Shown here one piece after another: positions 24,039 to 34,406 of a stretch of 64,000 nt of DNA (position 1 is its first letter; the number at the start of each line of letters is the position of its first letter). This DNA comes from Carboxylicivirga longa (GTDB lineage: Bacteria > Bacteroidota > Bacteroidia > Bacteroidales > Marinilabiliaceae), in the NCBI RefSeq assembly GCF_050589825.1, contig NZ_JBNGOZ010000010.1:62001-126000 (forward strand), written 5' to 3'. The notes under the pieces are model-generated. The model was not told the origin of the DNA. It saw only the letters and a program-made list of their open reading frames with translations, and ran no database searches. The position numbers were made by a program, and so were the translations under genes.

Positions 24039-25679
24039 ATGCAGACATTTAAAGAAACGGGACTTCCTGAGGAAATCCTGAGTGCCATTGGTGAGATGGG
24101 TTACGAAACACCTACGCCTATACAGAGCAAAACTATTCCTGAGATTTTAAACTATGGAAACGACCTGATTGCGCTGGCACAAACCGGAACGGGTAAAACA
24201 GGTGCCTTTGGCCTACCGGTGATACCGCAAATTGAGCGGGAAGAGAAAAAAGTACAGGCCCTTATCCTCTGCCCTACACGCGAGCTTTGTCTCCAGATTA
24301 CCAAAGACCTGAAAGACTACGCCAGAAACTACCGCGATTTATACATCACACCGGTGTATGGCGGTACTGAAATTCGTACGCAGATTAAATCACTGAAGCG
24401 AGGTACACATATTGTAGTGGGTACGCCCGGTCGTATGAATGACCTGATTAACCGCAAGGCCATTCAGCTGGGTGATGTACGCTGGTTAATTCTGGATGAA
24501 GCTGATGAAATGCTTAACATGGGCTTTAAAGACGACCTGGAAAGCATTATGGCGCAGACACCGGAATGGCGCCAAACCCTGCTATTCTCGGCCACCATGC
24601 CACCGGAAATCGCCCGTATGTCGAAGAACTATATGCATGATCCGGTTGAGATCAGCGTAGGCACAAAAAACCAGGGAGCTGAAAAGGTAGAACACCACTA
24701 TTACATGGTACAGGCGCACGATCGCTACCGTGCCCTTAAGCGCGTGGTGGATGTAACACCCGATGTGTATGGCATCATCTTTTGTCGTACCCGCCAGGAA
24801 ACCAAAGATATTGCCGACAAGCTGATGGCTGATGGCTATAATGCCGATGCGCTACATGGAGACCTGTCGCAAGCACAGCGTGACCTGGTGATGCACCGCT
24901 TCCGCAAGAAGCACTTGCAGCTGCTGGTGGCCACCGACGTGGCAGCACGTGGTATTGATGTGAATGATCTTACCCACGTAATCAACTACAATTTGCCCGA
25001 TGATATTGAAGTGTACATCCACCGCAGTGGACGCACCGGACGCGCAGGTAAAGAAGGTATTTCGGTAGCCATTATACATTCGCGCGAGATGCACCGCATC
25101 AAAGCAATCGAAAGAATTGCCAAGAAATCATTTGAGCGCAAAATGGTTCCAAAAGCCGATGAGATCTGCGAAAAGCAGCTTTTCCACTTTCTGGAACGCG
25201 TTGGACAAACCGAACTCGAGGAATCATCACCTGTGAATGCCCTGTTGCCCGCCGTGTATGAAAAGCTGGCAGAGATGGATAAGGAGCAGTTGATTAAACA
25301 GTTTGTGGCGGCTGAATTCAACCGTTTCATGGAGTATTATAAGGATGCACCCGACTTAAATATCTACAAGGAAGAGGGTGGCAAAAAGGGACGTCGCGAG
25401 CGCGGAAATGTTAATTTCAGCCGTCTATTCCTTAACCTGGGTAAGACCGATAAGTTGACTTCAGGTGAAGTAATTGGCTTGATTAACAATAACATGAAGG
25501 GTATTACGGTAAAGATTGGTAAAATTGAGTTACTGCGCAACTTCTCATTTGTAGAAGTAGATAAAGAATATGAGCAAGAGCTGGTTAAAAGGCTGAATAA
25601 AACAAAACTGAAGGGTAAAAAGGTAAGCTTAGAAGTAGCGTCGCCTAAGCCTTCGAAGCGTAAAAATAAACGCCGATAG
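24039..25679 (+). CDS. DEAD-box ATP-dependent RNA helicase (DeaD/CsdA-like)
   Basis: The product is 546 residues from ATG 24039 (MQTFKETGLPEEIL); a GTG at 24021 would add six residues. Motifs in order are PTPIQ (Q motif), AQTGTGKT (Walker A), PTREL, TPGR, LDEADEM (DEAD box), FSATMP, and HRSGRTGRAG. The C-terminus (about 450-525; GNVNFSRLFLNLGKTDKL, VIGLINNNM) is a DbpA-type RNA-binding domain followed by a basic tail. Such enzymes remodel rRNA precursors and structured mRNA. A strong terminator follows. Confidence 0.95.
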   Translation: MQTFKETGLPEEILSAIGEMGYETPTPIQSKTIPEILNYGNDLIALAQTGTGKTGAFGLPVIPQIEREEKKVQALILCPTRELCLQITKDLKDYARNYRDLYITPVYGGTEIRTQIKSLKRGTHIVVGTPGRMNDLINRKAIQLGDVRWLILDEADEMLNMGFKDDLESIMAQTPEWRQTLLFSATMPPEIARMSKNYMHDPVEISVGTKNQGAEKVEHHYYMVQAHDRYRALKRVVDVTPDVYGIIFCRTRQETKDIADKLMADGYNADALHGDLSQAQRDLVMHRFRKKHLQLLVATDVAARGIDVNDLTHVINYNLPDDIEVYIHRSGRTGRAGKEGISVAIIHSREMHRIKAIERIAKKSFERKMVPKADEICEKQLFHFLERVGQTELEESSPVNALLPAVYEKLAEMDKEQLIKQFVAAEFNRFMEYYKDAPDLNIYKEEGGKKGRRERGNVNFSRLFLNLGKTDKLTSGEVIGLINNNMKGITVKIGKIELLRNFSFVEVDKEYEQELVKRLNKTKLKGKKVSLEVASPKPSKRKNKRR

Positions 25680-25701
25680 GCTACACTCCCATAAAATTAC
25701 C

Positions 25702-25737
25702 AATGCCGCTTATGAATCTTCGTAAGCGGCATTTTTA
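25702..25737 (+). terminator. Terminator after the DEAD-box helicase
   Basis: AATGCCGCTTA (25702-25712) and TAAGCGGCATT (25723-25733) form a perfect 11-bp stem, followed by TTT. Confidence 0.92.
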
Positions 25738-25790
25738 TTACCTTAGTGCGAACAAAAAAAAATCATCAATATAAAACATCGTGTAAAATC

Positions 25791-27887
25791 ATGCTTATTA
25801 TGAAACAACTTGCTTTTTTAGCATTGGCAATCATGGTATTTGGGGCCTGCTCAGAGCCGCAAAAAAATGATGCTGCAAACACCTTTACCAACCGCAATTT
25901 AAAGGTAGAAAGCGATATTATGACGCCCGAAGTGCTCTGGTCCTTTGGCCGAGTGGGCAACGTTGCCGTATCGCCCGACGGAAAGACAGTGGCCTTTACC
26001 ATTGCTTACACCAAAATTGAGGAGAACAAAACCTATACCGACATCTACACCTTGCCTACTACCGGTGGAGAACTCACACAAATTACTTTTACGAAAGAAG
26101 GCGAATTTGATGTCCGCTGGCGCCCCGACGGAGCCAAGATCACCTATTTATCAACGGCATCGGGCGATGTGCAGTTATGGGAGATGAATCCTGATGGTAC
26201 ACAGAAGCAGCAGGTAACAAAGGTAAAAGGAGGTATTGAAGGCTATCAATACGCGCCAACCATGGATCGCATCGCATTCGCCAAGTCGGTGAAGCTGGAT
26301 CAGACGGTTCAGGATCTTTATCCCGATCTGAAGCATGCCAATGCCCGCATCGAAGACGACCTTATGTATCGCCACTGGGATCACTGGGTAGATCCTACCT
26401 ATTCGCATATTTTCCATATCCAATATGCCAACGGTGCCACCGTAGGTAAAGCCACCGATATTATGGAAGGCGAGCGTTACCACTCTCCTCTGAAACCCTT
26501 TGGTGGCATGGAACAGGTAAGCTTTACTCCTGATGGAAAGCAAATTGCCTATACCTGCAAGAAAAAGACCGGCATGGAATCGGCCTTCTCTACCAACAGT
26601 GATATTTACCTGTATGATATTTCTGCTAAAACCACCAATAACCTGACGGAAGGCATGATGGGCTATGACATTGCCCCTACTTTCTCACCCGATGGCAAGT
26701 ACATGGCATGGGAAAGCATGGCACGCGATGGTTATGAAGCTGATCAGAACCGCCTTTTCATTATGGATCTGGCCAGCAGTAACAAGAAAGACTATACGGC
26801 GGATTTCGATCAAAATGTGCATGGCCTAAGCTGGACCCCCGATAGCAAGCACATCTACTTTACAAGTGAGGACAAAGGATCCAATGAGATTTTCCGTTTC
26901 AATATGGCGGATAACAGCATTACACAAGTAACAGAGGGCATTCATAACTACAACTCGGTGGCGATTGCCGGCAAGGAACTTATCGCTACGCAAACATCCA
27001 TGAAGCACCCCACAGAAATCATCAGTGTGAACCCCCAAACGGGAGCCGGCAAAAACATCTCGAAGGTGAACGAACCACTCTTGTCGCAACTGACCATGGG
27101 CGATGTTGAAAAACGATGGATCAAAACCACCGATAACAAGGATATGCTGGTGTGGGTTATCTATCCGCCCAACTTTGATAAAAACAAGAAATACCCGGCA
27201 CTATTGTACTGCGGTGGCGGCCCTCAAAGTATGGTAAGTCAGTTCTGGAGTCTTCGCTGGAACTTTCAGATGATGGCAGCCAACGATTATATTATTGTAG
27301 CGCCTAACCGTCGCGGCCTCCCGGGCTTTGGCCAGGAATGGAATGAACAGATAAGCGGTGATTATGGCGGACAAAATATGAAGGATTACTTCTCGGCCAT
27401 CGATGCCCTGTCTAAAGAATCCTTTATTGATGAAAACCGCCTGGGAGCAGTAGGTGCAAGCTATGGTGGCTATTCGGTGTACTGGCTGGCCGGTAACCAC
27501 AATAAGCGCTTCAAAGCCTTTATATCCCACTGTGGTATCTTTAACTTTGAGCAGATGTACAGCACAACTGAGGAAATGTTTTTTGTAGACTGGGATTATA
27601 AAGGTAACTACTGGGACAAAAGCAATAAAACAGCCATGCGCAGCTATGCCAGCTCCCCCCATAAATTTGTTCAGAACTGGGATACGCCAATGTTGGTGAT
27701 ACATGGTGCCAAAGACTTCCGCATACCTTACACGCAGGGCATGGGTGCCTTTAATGTAGCCAAGATGCGTGGTGTACCAGCACGCTTTCTGTACTTCCCC
27801 GAAGAAAATCACTGGGTGCTGTCGTGCCACAACGGTATACTATGGCAGCGCGAATTCTTCCGCTGGCTGGATACCTACTTAAAATAA
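25791..27887 (+). CDS. Lipoprotein S9-family peptidase (prolyl oligopeptidase / DPP type)
   Basis: The product is 698 residues from ATG 25791; ATG 25800 (MKQLAFLALAIMVFGAC) is equally possible, while the upstream GTG is unlikely. The lipobox VFGAC predicts lipidation. An N-terminal beta-propeller (about 45-420; repeated SPDGK, RPDGA and TPDSK turns) precedes an alpha/beta hydrolase domain (about 450-695). The catalytic triad comprises Ser in GASYGGYS, Asp in HGAKDFRIP and His in EENHWV. It likely removes dipeptides or cuts short peptides in the periplasm, feeding amino-acid catabolism. It has a bidirectional terminator behind it. Confidence 0.92.
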   Translation: MLIMKQLAFLALAIMVFGACSEPQKNDAANTFTNRNLKVESDIMTPEVLWSFGRVGNVAVSPDGKTVAFTIAYTKIEENKTYTDIYTLPTTGGELTQITFTKEGEFDVRWRPDGAKITYLSTASGDVQLWEMNPDGTQKQQVTKVKGGIEGYQYAPTMDRIAFAKSVKLDQTVQDLYPDLKHANARIEDDLMYRHWDHWVDPTYSHIFHIQYANGATVGKATDIMEGERYHSPLKPFGGMEQVSFTPDGKQIAYTCKKKTGMESAFSTNSDIYLYDISAKTTNNLTEGMMGYDIAPTFSPDGKYMAWESMARDGYEADQNRLFIMDLASSNKKDYTADFDQNVHGLSWTPDSKHIYFTSEDKGSNEIFRFNMADNSITQVTEGIHNYNSVAIAGKELIATQTSMKHPTEIISVNPQTGAGKNISKVNEPLLSQLTMGDVEKRWIKTTDNKDMLVWVIYPPNFDKNKKYPALLYCGGGPQSMVSQFWSLRWNFQMMAANDYIIVAPNRRGLPGFGQEWNEQISGDYGGQNMKDYFSAIDALSKESFIDENRLGAVGASYGGYSVYWLAGNHNKRFKAFISHCGIFNFEQMYSTTEEMFFVDWDYKGNYWDKSNKTAMRSYASSPHKFVQNWDTPMLVIHGAKDFRIPYTQGMGAFNVAKMRGVPARFLYFPEENHWVLSCHNGILWQREFFRWLDTYLK

Positions 27888-27904
27888 CATTGCCCAAATA
27901 GCAA

Positions 27905-27937
27905 AAAACCGTTGACTGAGAAGCCAACGGTTTTTTT
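27905..27937 (+). terminator. Bidirectional terminator
   Basis: AAAACCGTTG (27905-27914) and CAACGGTTTT (27925-27934) form a perfect 10-bp stem with a 10-base loop. A runs and T runs flank both sides, so it can stop transcription from the S9 peptidase gene and from the opposing nitrilase operon. Confidence 0.9.
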
Positions 27938-27959
27938 ATTAATATCATTCAGGATCAAT

Positions 27960-29513
27960 TCAGTCATTGTTCTGATTGTGATGCGTAACGGTATATAAAT
28001 CATTCCGCCGATCCTTAAGGTTACGCACACTACCAAACTGACTCAGTTCGCGCAGCATGTCAATATCCACATCGGCAATCAATATCATCTCTGTATTGGG
28101 TGTAGCCTCTGCCTTTACACCATTGGTCGGAAAAGAAAAGTCACAGGGCGTAAACACAACCGACTGGGCATACTGAATATCCATATTATGTACCTTGGGC
28201 AGGTTGCCTACACTGCCGGCAATGGCCACATAACATTCATTTTCGATGGCACGCGCCTGCGCACAATGGCGCACCCTGGCATAACCATTTTGTGTATCGG
28301 TTAAAAAAGGTACAAAAAGAATGTCGATTCCTTCCTTCGCCAACAAGCGGCTCAATTCGGGAAACTCAATGTCGTAACAGATTAGAACACCCACCCGACC
28401 ACAATCGGTATCAAAAGCCTTCAAGGTATTTCCCCCTTTTAAGCCCCACACTTTCACCTCATCAGGGGTAACATGCAACTTTTCAAAACGCTCCATGCCA
28501 CCGTCGCGCTTACACAGGTAACCCACATTATAAAGCGTATTATCCACCAACTCAGGCATACTACCTGTTATTATGTTAATATTGTAGGTGATAGCCAATT
28601 CAGCAAAGCGGCGTGTGATCGCCTCGGTGAAGCCAGCCAGCTCGCGAATGGCTTCAGGCTCTGAAAGATGGTTATATTTCGACATGAGCGGGGCATTAAA
28701 GAACTCGGGAAACAAGGCAAAATCGCAACGATAACCCGATACGGCATCAATAAAATACTCAGCCTGCTGCATCAGTTCTTCAAAATCCTTGTACAAACGC
28801 ATTTGCCATTGCACAAGACCCAAACGCACTGTAGACTTATTCAGACTTACCCGATCAGTGGCCTTTTCGTAATACACATTATCCCACTCCAGCAGCACAG
28901 CATACTCCTGCGACTCCTTATCGCCTTCGAGGTAGCCCTTCAAAACACGCACCGGATGAAAATCATTGGACATCTGAAAATCCAACACCGGATCATGGAT
29001 CTCCTTCATGCGTACCTTATTAATGTATTCGCGCGGTGTTATCTCCGATGCATACTGATGATATTTGGGGATGCGCCCACCAAATACTATTCCCTTGAGG
29101 TTGAGCTTCTCGCACAGCTCCTTACGGTAGTCATACAAACGACGCCCCAGCCGCATCCCTCTGAATTTAGGACGGATAAAAACATCAATCCCATAAAGCT
29201 TATCACCATCATCGGTGTGAGTACGAAAGGTAGAGCCTCCGGTAATTTCAGCATAGGTATGACGATCTTCAAACTTGGCATAATCCACGATGATGGACAA
29301 GGCACAGCCCGCCAGTTCATCATCCACCTTAATCCCCACCTGTCCTTCCGGGAACTTTTTAATAAGGGCCTTAATATGATGCTCTTTCCAGTAGGCATCC
29401 GGCATTTTAGCATAAGCCTCTTGCATGGCTGCTTTAATAGCCGGATAATCATTTTCTGTTAAGTGTACCAGTTCTATGTTCTCGATAGAATGAAGATCGT
29501 TATTTGAATCCAT
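27960..29513 (-). CDS. GNAT acetyltransferase fused to a nitrilase-superfamily amidase
   Basis: The product is 517 residues. The N-terminal GNAT domain (about 14-200) has the acetyl-CoA loop RPKFRGMRLGRRLY. The C-terminal carbon-nitrogen hydrolase domain (about 226-505) has the Glu-Lys-Cys triad in FPEFF, FEKLHVTP and LICYDIEFPE. This two-domain type is known from YhcX-like proteins of Bacteroidota and Bacillus; substrates are not established. It lies 2 bases after the carbonic anhydrase stop, so it belongs to the SulP-carbonic anhydrase operon. Confidence 0.9.
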   Translation of the reverse strand: MDSNNDLHSIENIELVHLTENDYPAIKAAMQEAYAKMPDAYWKEHHIKALIKKFPEGQVGIKVDDELAGCALSIIVDYAKFEDRHTYAEITGGSTFRTHTDDGDKLYGIDVFIRPKFRGMRLGRRLYDYRKELCEKLNLKGIVFGGRIPKYHQYASEITPREYINKVRMKEIHDPVLDFQMSNDFHPVRVLKGYLEGDKESQEYAVLLEWDNVYYEKATDRVSLNKSTVRLGLVQWQMRLYKDFEELMQQAEYFIDAVSGYRCDFALFPEFFNAPLMSKYNHLSEPEAIRELAGFTEAITRRFAELAITYNINIITGSMPELVDNTLYNVGYLCKRDGGMERFEKLHVTPDEVKVWGLKGGNTLKAFDTDCGRVGVLICYDIEFPELSRLLAKEGIDILFVPFLTDTQNGYARVRHCAQARAIENECYVAIAGSVGNLPKVHNMDIQYAQSVVFTPCDFSFPTNGVKAEATPNTEMILIADVDIDMLRELSQFGSVRNLKDRRNDLYTVTHHNQNND

Positions 29514-29515
29514 AA

Positions 29516-30142
29516 TTACTTAAGACGATAAATTTGCATGATGTCCTCCAGAATTTTGGAGAAATTAATCTTTAAATCGATCAACTCACCCGAATGAATG
29601 TCAAACACCCATCCGTGAACTTTTAAACCCCGATCGCGATAAGCGCGTTGCACCTCGGCAGTTTTAATTACATTGATGCACTGCTCCTGCACATTCAGCT
29701 CCACCAGTCGCTTATAACGCTTATCTTCATCGTCGATGGCATTAAGTTCATCTTTGTGCATACGATACACATCGCGAATATTACGAAGCCAGGGATTCAG
29801 TATGCCCAAATCCTCGGATTGCATGGCCGCTTTTACACCACCACAGTAGTAATGACCACACACTACTATGTAATTAACCTTGAGGTGCAGCACCGCATAA
29901 TCGATAATGGACATAATACTTAAATCGGTATTGGGCACCATATTGGCAATATTGCGGTGTACAAAAACCTCACCCGGAGAAAAGCCCATCAGCTCCTCGG
30001 CAGTTACACGACTGTCCGAACAGCCAATATACAGCACATCCGGATTTTGCCCCAAAGAAAGGTTTTTAAAGTAGTTGGCATCGTGCCGCAACTTATTCTT
30101 AACCCATGCTTTATTGTTTTCAAATACTTGTTTTATCTTCAT
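29516..30142 (-). CDS. can: Beta-class carbonic anhydrase
   Basis: The product is 208 residues. Zinc ligands are C41 and D43 (CSDSR, with R45), H97 and C100 (CGHYYCGG), the standard beta-class set. It interconverts CO2 and bicarbonate in the cytoplasm. It follows the SulP transporter gene by 47 bases and precedes the GNAT/nitrilase gene by 2, which points to bicarbonate supply coupled to transport. Confidence 0.95.
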   Translation of the reverse strand: MKIKQVFENNKAWVKNKLRHDANYFKNLSLGQNPDVLYIGCSDSRVTAEELMGFSPGEVFVHRNIANMVPNTDLSIMSIIDYAVLHLKVNYIVVCGHYYCGGVKAAMQSEDLGILNPWLRNIRDVYRMHKDELNAIDDEDKRYKRLVELNVQEQCINVIKTAEVQRAYRDRGLKVHGWVFDIHSGELIDLKINFSKILEDIMQIYRLK

Positions 30143-30189
30143 ATAGTATTGATTAACTACCCATTAAAACCATTTTCGGGACGCATTGT

Positions 30190-31836
30190 TTATGCCTTAG
30201 CCGCCACAGTGTCCAAGGCTTTCTGGCTTGCATCCCTGAAATTGTCAAAGATACATTCCTCTCCGATATAATCAGTCAGTGCATACTTTTTTATCTTCTC
30301 TTTAACTTCTTCATTTACGCCCGATAAGATCACGTGGATGTGTTTATCATTTAATATCCTCAAGGTATCCTTCAGGTTGTGCACGCCCGTTTGATCGATA
30401 AAAGCTACATGACGCATGCGAATAATTAACACACTACACTTTAATCCTATCTCTTCAATAGCTTCGGAATAGCGCCTTGCCGAGGCGAAAAACAAGGGTC
30501 CACTGATCTCGTAGATTTTGACACTGTCAGGCAGATCACCATAGTTTTCCAGCAGATCATTATCCACCACATTTTCAATGCGTTTATCGCTGATATCTGC
30601 CATGCGTTTCATAAACAATACAGCCGATAACAGCACACCGATTTGGATGGCGAGGGTAAGATCGAAAAACACAGTGATAAAAAATGTGGTGAGCAGAATA
30701 AGAATATCGAAGTAAGAGCCCTTCAGTATGGAAACAAAAGAACGCCACTCACTCATGTTATAGGCCACCACAATTAAAATACCTGCCAGGCACGACATGG
30801 GGATCAGCTTGGCCCAGTTACCCAGAAACAGCATAATCAGGAGAAGGGTGATGGCATGTACCAAGCCCGCAATAGGTGTGCGACCCCCATTTTTAACATT
30901 GGTAGCCGTACGGGCAATGGCACCTGTTGCCGGTATGCCACCAAAGAATGGTGTTACAATATTGGCTACTCCCTGGGCAATCAGTTCGGTGTTGGAACGA
31001 TGCTTGCCACTGATCATACCATCCGATACTACAGCCGACAGCAAAGACTCGATACCCCCTAACAGGGCGATGGTGATGGCGGGCGCAATATAATTCTGCA
31101 AATCACCCAACTCGAAGGAAGGGATGGTGATGCTAAAACTATTGGGAATGGCTCCAAAGAAAGTTTCGATGGTGGGTACATCAAGCTTTAGGAAATACAC
31201 CAAAGGAGTAATAATGATGATGGACAGGAAGGAGCCCGGTATTTTGGAGGTCAGGTGTTTTGAAAACACGGTGATGAGGATGGTCACCACTGTAATGGCA
31301 AGAGCCGTTAGATTAGTTGTGTGCAGTGAGGTAAAATACATCATCCATTTGGCATGAAACTCCGAGGGCACGCTTTCGATGGACAGTCCCAACGCATCCT
31401 TTATCTGCGTTGAAAAAATCACAAGGGCAATACCACTTGTAAAACCCACAATTAATGAGTGCGGAAAATATTTAAGCAGGCTACCCAGTTTTAACAAACC
31501 AAAAATAATTAGAAATACACCGGCCAGCATGGTGGAGATAATCAGTCCGTCGATGCCATACTCAGCCACAATGCCATAAACAATGACGATGAAGGCGCCA
31601 GTGGGCCCTCCAATCTGAACCCTACTTCCGCCCAACAGGGAAATGATAAAACCGGCAACAATGGCCGTTATCAGTCCCTTTTCGGGCGACACACCCGAAG
31701 CAACCGCGAAGGCTATGGCCAAAGGCAAAGCAACAATGCCCACTACAATACCCGATAACACATCACTACTTACTTGTTTTTTGGTGATTCCACTTTTGAG
31801 AATACTAAAAAACTTTGGTTTAAAAATACTTTTCAT
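30190..31836 (-). CDS. SulP-family anion transporter with STAS domain
   Basis: The product is 548 residues from ATG 31836 (MKSIFKPKFFSILK); the open frame upstream is spurious. About 10-12 membrane helices (about 28-400) include the SulP signature GGSRVQIGGPTGAFIVIV. A cytoplasmic STAS domain (about 430-540; IRMRHVAFIDQTGVHNL) follows. SulP proteins carry sulfate or bicarbonate; the directly linked carbonic anhydrase favours bicarbonate. It is the first gene of a three-gene operon. Confidence 0.93.
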   Translation of the reverse strand: MKSIFKPKFFSILKSGITKKQVSSDVLSGIVVGIVALPLAIAFAVASGVSPEKGLITAIVAGFIISLLGGSRVQIGGPTGAFIVIVYGIVAEYGIDGLIISTMLAGVFLIIFGLLKLGSLLKYFPHSLIVGFTSGIALVIFSTQIKDALGLSIESVPSEFHAKWMMYFTSLHTTNLTALAITVVTILITVFSKHLTSKIPGSFLSIIIITPLVYFLKLDVPTIETFFGAIPNSFSITIPSFELGDLQNYIAPAITIALLGGIESLLSAVVSDGMISGKHRSNTELIAQGVANIVTPFFGGIPATGAIARTATNVKNGGRTPIAGLVHAITLLLIMLFLGNWAKLIPMSCLAGILIVVAYNMSEWRSFVSILKGSYFDILILLTTFFITVFFDLTLAIQIGVLLSAVLFMKRMADISDKRIENVVDNDLLENYGDLPDSVKIYEISGPLFFASARRYSEAIEEIGLKCSVLIIRMRHVAFIDQTGVHNLKDTLRILNDKHIHVILSGVNEEVKEKIKKYALTDYIGEECIFDNFRDASQKALDTVAAKA

Positions 31837-32166
31837 TTCTATATGATTAATTTTATAACATATGACACAAACCATGGGTACACCCCACACTGAGAAGTGA
31901 TGAGCACAAAGTAGATGCTGCTAGGCAGCAGGCAGTGCAGAGCACACAATCATCTTCTCTTCTGCGAAGCCGCATCAGATGGCAGGTCTCATAAGGAATA
32001 TGGTAATTTAAATACCACAAAGGTAAGCATTATATTGTCATCTTATCCTCCCCAGACCCGTATTGCGAAAACTCATGTGGGAGATCGGATACTGAAGATC
32101 GGCACATTGTCGATAAAAATTGACTAATTTTACAGCTATAATATCAACATAATTAAACACACAAAC
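31837..32166. other. Divergent spacer, SulP operon / sulfatase
   Basis: These 330 bases hold no gene. TAATTTTA at 32125-32132 with TTG at 32107-32109 is a weak promoter candidate for the sulfatase (spacing 15, short). Nothing else stands out. Confidence 0.45.
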
Positions 32167-33762
32167 ATGTTATTAAAACGTTTTGTTATTCTGGGAGTTG
32201 CTGCCTTATCAATGATGGCGTGCACAGAAACTCCTAAGGATCAATCACCCCACATTCTGCTGATTATGGCCGATGATATGGGTTTCTCTGACTTAGGTTG
32301 CTACGGTAGTGAAATACCCACGCCCAACCTGGATGCTTTGGCTGACCAGGGGGTTCGCTTCAGCCAGTTTAAGAATACCTCGCGCTGTTGTCCCAGCCGT
32401 GCTGCCCTGCTTACCGGAAGACATCAGCACAGCGTTGAGATGGGATGGATGACGGCTGTGGACGAGCATCGCCCGGGATACCGCGGACAGCTAAGCAGCA
32501 CAGTACCCACCATTGCTGAGCTATTCAGGGAAAATGACTACCACACCTATATGTCGGGTAAATGGCATGTGAGCCTCGATGGCAGCTGGGAAGATCCTGA
32601 ATCCGAGCCCAATGGATCGTGGCCAACAGAACGTGGTTTTGAGCGTTATTACGGCAGCCTGGCCGGAGGTGGTAGCTACTACACACCCAAAGGACTAATG
32701 CTGCAGGATAAGCGCATCACAACAGTACCCGAAGATTATTATTACACAACGGCCATCACTAAGAATGCCGTTCAATTTATTGAGGAGCATCCAAGCGATA
32801 AGTCCATGTTTATGTACCTAGCGCACTATGCCCCACACCGCCCATTGCAGGCACCCGCTGCCATGGTGGAGGCACACCGCGAGAAATACCGTGTAGGCTA
32901 CGATAAGCTTAAAGAAGCACGCTACATTGGACTGATACGCGAAGGCTTGGTACCTGAGGGCTATGACCTACCCCTGCACCACACTGAATACGGGGGTAAA
33001 AGACCGGCATGGGATGAGTTGGATGACGCTACAAAGGAAAGATGGGTGACTGAAATGGCCACTTTCTCAGCCATGATTGAAATAATGGATGAGGGCATTG
33101 GCCAGGTGATAAATACACTGAAAGAAAAAGGAATGTATGACAATACTATTATCCTGTTCTTGAGTGATAACGGTGCTACTAACGAAGGCGGTTTTGTTTC
33201 GCAGCTGGCTGCTGATCTCAGTAACACACCCTACCGCAGCTACAAAGGCTTTACCCACCTGGGGGGTGTTAGCTCTCCCTTAATAATACACTACCCTAAA
33301 AAGTACAAGGCCTTAAACGGCAGCATACTCAACGATGTGGCGCATATTACCGATCTGCTCCCTACCTGCATCGACATGGCCAATATTTCCTACCCTAATA
33401 CGTTCAATGGTCAGCCCCTATCACCCCCTCATGGACGCTCACTGGCCGGCCTGCTGGAAGGTGGCCAACGGAAAGCGCAGGATCAGTTCTTTGAGCATCG
33501 TGGTAACTGCGCTATTCTTTCGGGTAAATGGCGTATGGTTAAGCTTGCCCGTGAGGAACAATGGCAGCTCTATCAGCTGGAGCACGACCCGTTTGAGCAG
33601 CACGATGTGGCCGCTGACTATCCGGAGAAAGTACAAGAATTACAAGTAAAATGGATGACCTGGGCACAAAATAACAAGGTATTACCCCTTGAGAGTAAAC
33701 CCTGGACCCCCCGCATCAATTATTATAAAAACTTAAACCCCGATCAGGACGGTATTGATTAA
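32167..33762 (+). CDS. Lipoprotein sulfatase (arylsulfatase A-like)
   Basis: The product is 531 residues with lipobox C19 (LSMMAC). Metal ligands D36-D37 (MADDMG) are present. The sulfatase signature C74-C75-P76-S77-R78 followed by AALLTGR has Cys as the residue to be oxidised to formylglycine, so an anaerobic or FGE-type maturase is needed in trans; none is in this window. FLSDNGA later supplies further metal ligands. It acts on sulfate esters in the periplasm or at the surface, perhaps of algal or mucin-like glycans; the exact substrate is unknown. Confidence 0.93.
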   Translation: MLLKRFVILGVAALSMMACTETPKDQSPHILLIMADDMGFSDLGCYGSEIPTPNLDALADQGVRFSQFKNTSRCCPSRAALLTGRHQHSVEMGWMTAVDEHRPGYRGQLSSTVPTIAELFRENDYHTYMSGKWHVSLDGSWEDPESEPNGSWPTERGFERYYGSLAGGGSYYTPKGLMLQDKRITTVPEDYYYTTAITKNAVQFIEEHPSDKSMFMYLAHYAPHRPLQAPAAMVEAHREKYRVGYDKLKEARYIGLIREGLVPEGYDLPLHHTEYGGKRPAWDELDDATKERWVTEMATFSAMIEIMDEGIGQVINTLKEKGMYDNTIILFLSDNGATNEGGFVSQLAADLSNTPYRSYKGFTHLGGVSSPLIIHYPKKYKALNGSILNDVAHITDLLPTCIDMANISYPNTFNGQPLSPPHGRSLAGLLEGGQRKAQDQFFEHRGNCAILSGKWRMVKLAREEQWQLYQLEHDPFEQHDVAADYPEKVQELQVKWMTWAQNNKVLPLESKPWTPRINYYKNLNPDQDGID

Positions 33763-33828
33763 CATCACAGGCGCGGCCCCATTATTATAAATGATGTCGC
33801 GCCACTCCTGACTCTAAACACAAACCCT

Positions 33829-34281
33829 ATGAGAAAAACCATTAAACTTATTGAGACTTCACTTATTTATGGTATTCTGATTGTTGTATCAGCTACACTA
33901 ATTCTGGCCTTTATCGACATTGTATACCAGATCAAACAGAAGATATTGACCCCGCCCATGTTCATAATTGATGCCGGCGGACTCATGGATCTCTTTAGCT
34001 TGCTGCTGGTGCTGTTAATTGGCCTTGAGCTGCTGGAAACCATCAAAGCCTACCTCAAAGAAGATATTGTACACGTTGAGTTCATCATTCTTGTGGCCAT
34101 TATTGCCATTGCCCGTAAAGTAATCGTATGGGATTTTGCCAAGTATCGCTATGAGGAGCTATTAAGTCTTGCCGCCATGATTGTTGGCCTGGGTATCACC
34201 TATTTTCTAATAAAAAAAGCCGATGTAAAAATACACCTTCCCAGCAGAGGAAAATCAAAAGCAAAGGATGATCGTGAGTGA
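33829..34281 (+). CDS. PsiE-like inner-membrane protein
   Basis: The product is 150 residues with four hydrophobic helices (about 12-32, 50-70, 83-100, 112-130) and a charged C-terminal tail. The pattern (IVYQIKQKILTPPM, FSLLLVLLIGLELLETIKAYL in part, KEDIVHVEFIILVAIIAIARKVIV in part) fits the phosphate-starvation-inducible PsiE family, whose function is unknown. It ends in GAG TGA, an example of TGA as a normal stop in this genome. It follows the sulfatase by 66 bases. Confidence 0.8.
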   Translation: MRKTIKLIETSLIYGILIVVSATLILAFIDIVYQIKQKILTPPMFIIDAGGLMDLFSLLLVLLIGLELLETIKAYLKEDIVHVEFIILVAIIAIARKVIVWDFAKYRYEELLSLAAMIVGLGITYFLIKKADVKIHLPSRGKSKAKDDRE

Positions 34282-34406
34282 TTGAACCCTAATCTGAACA
34301 AGGCCCAAGCGTACAACGTATCCAGCCTGTTAATGACTTACCAACAGATTCTACCATAAAGCGACGAATTTCAATTGCTATACAGTAGACATCGCAATTA
34401 TTGATT

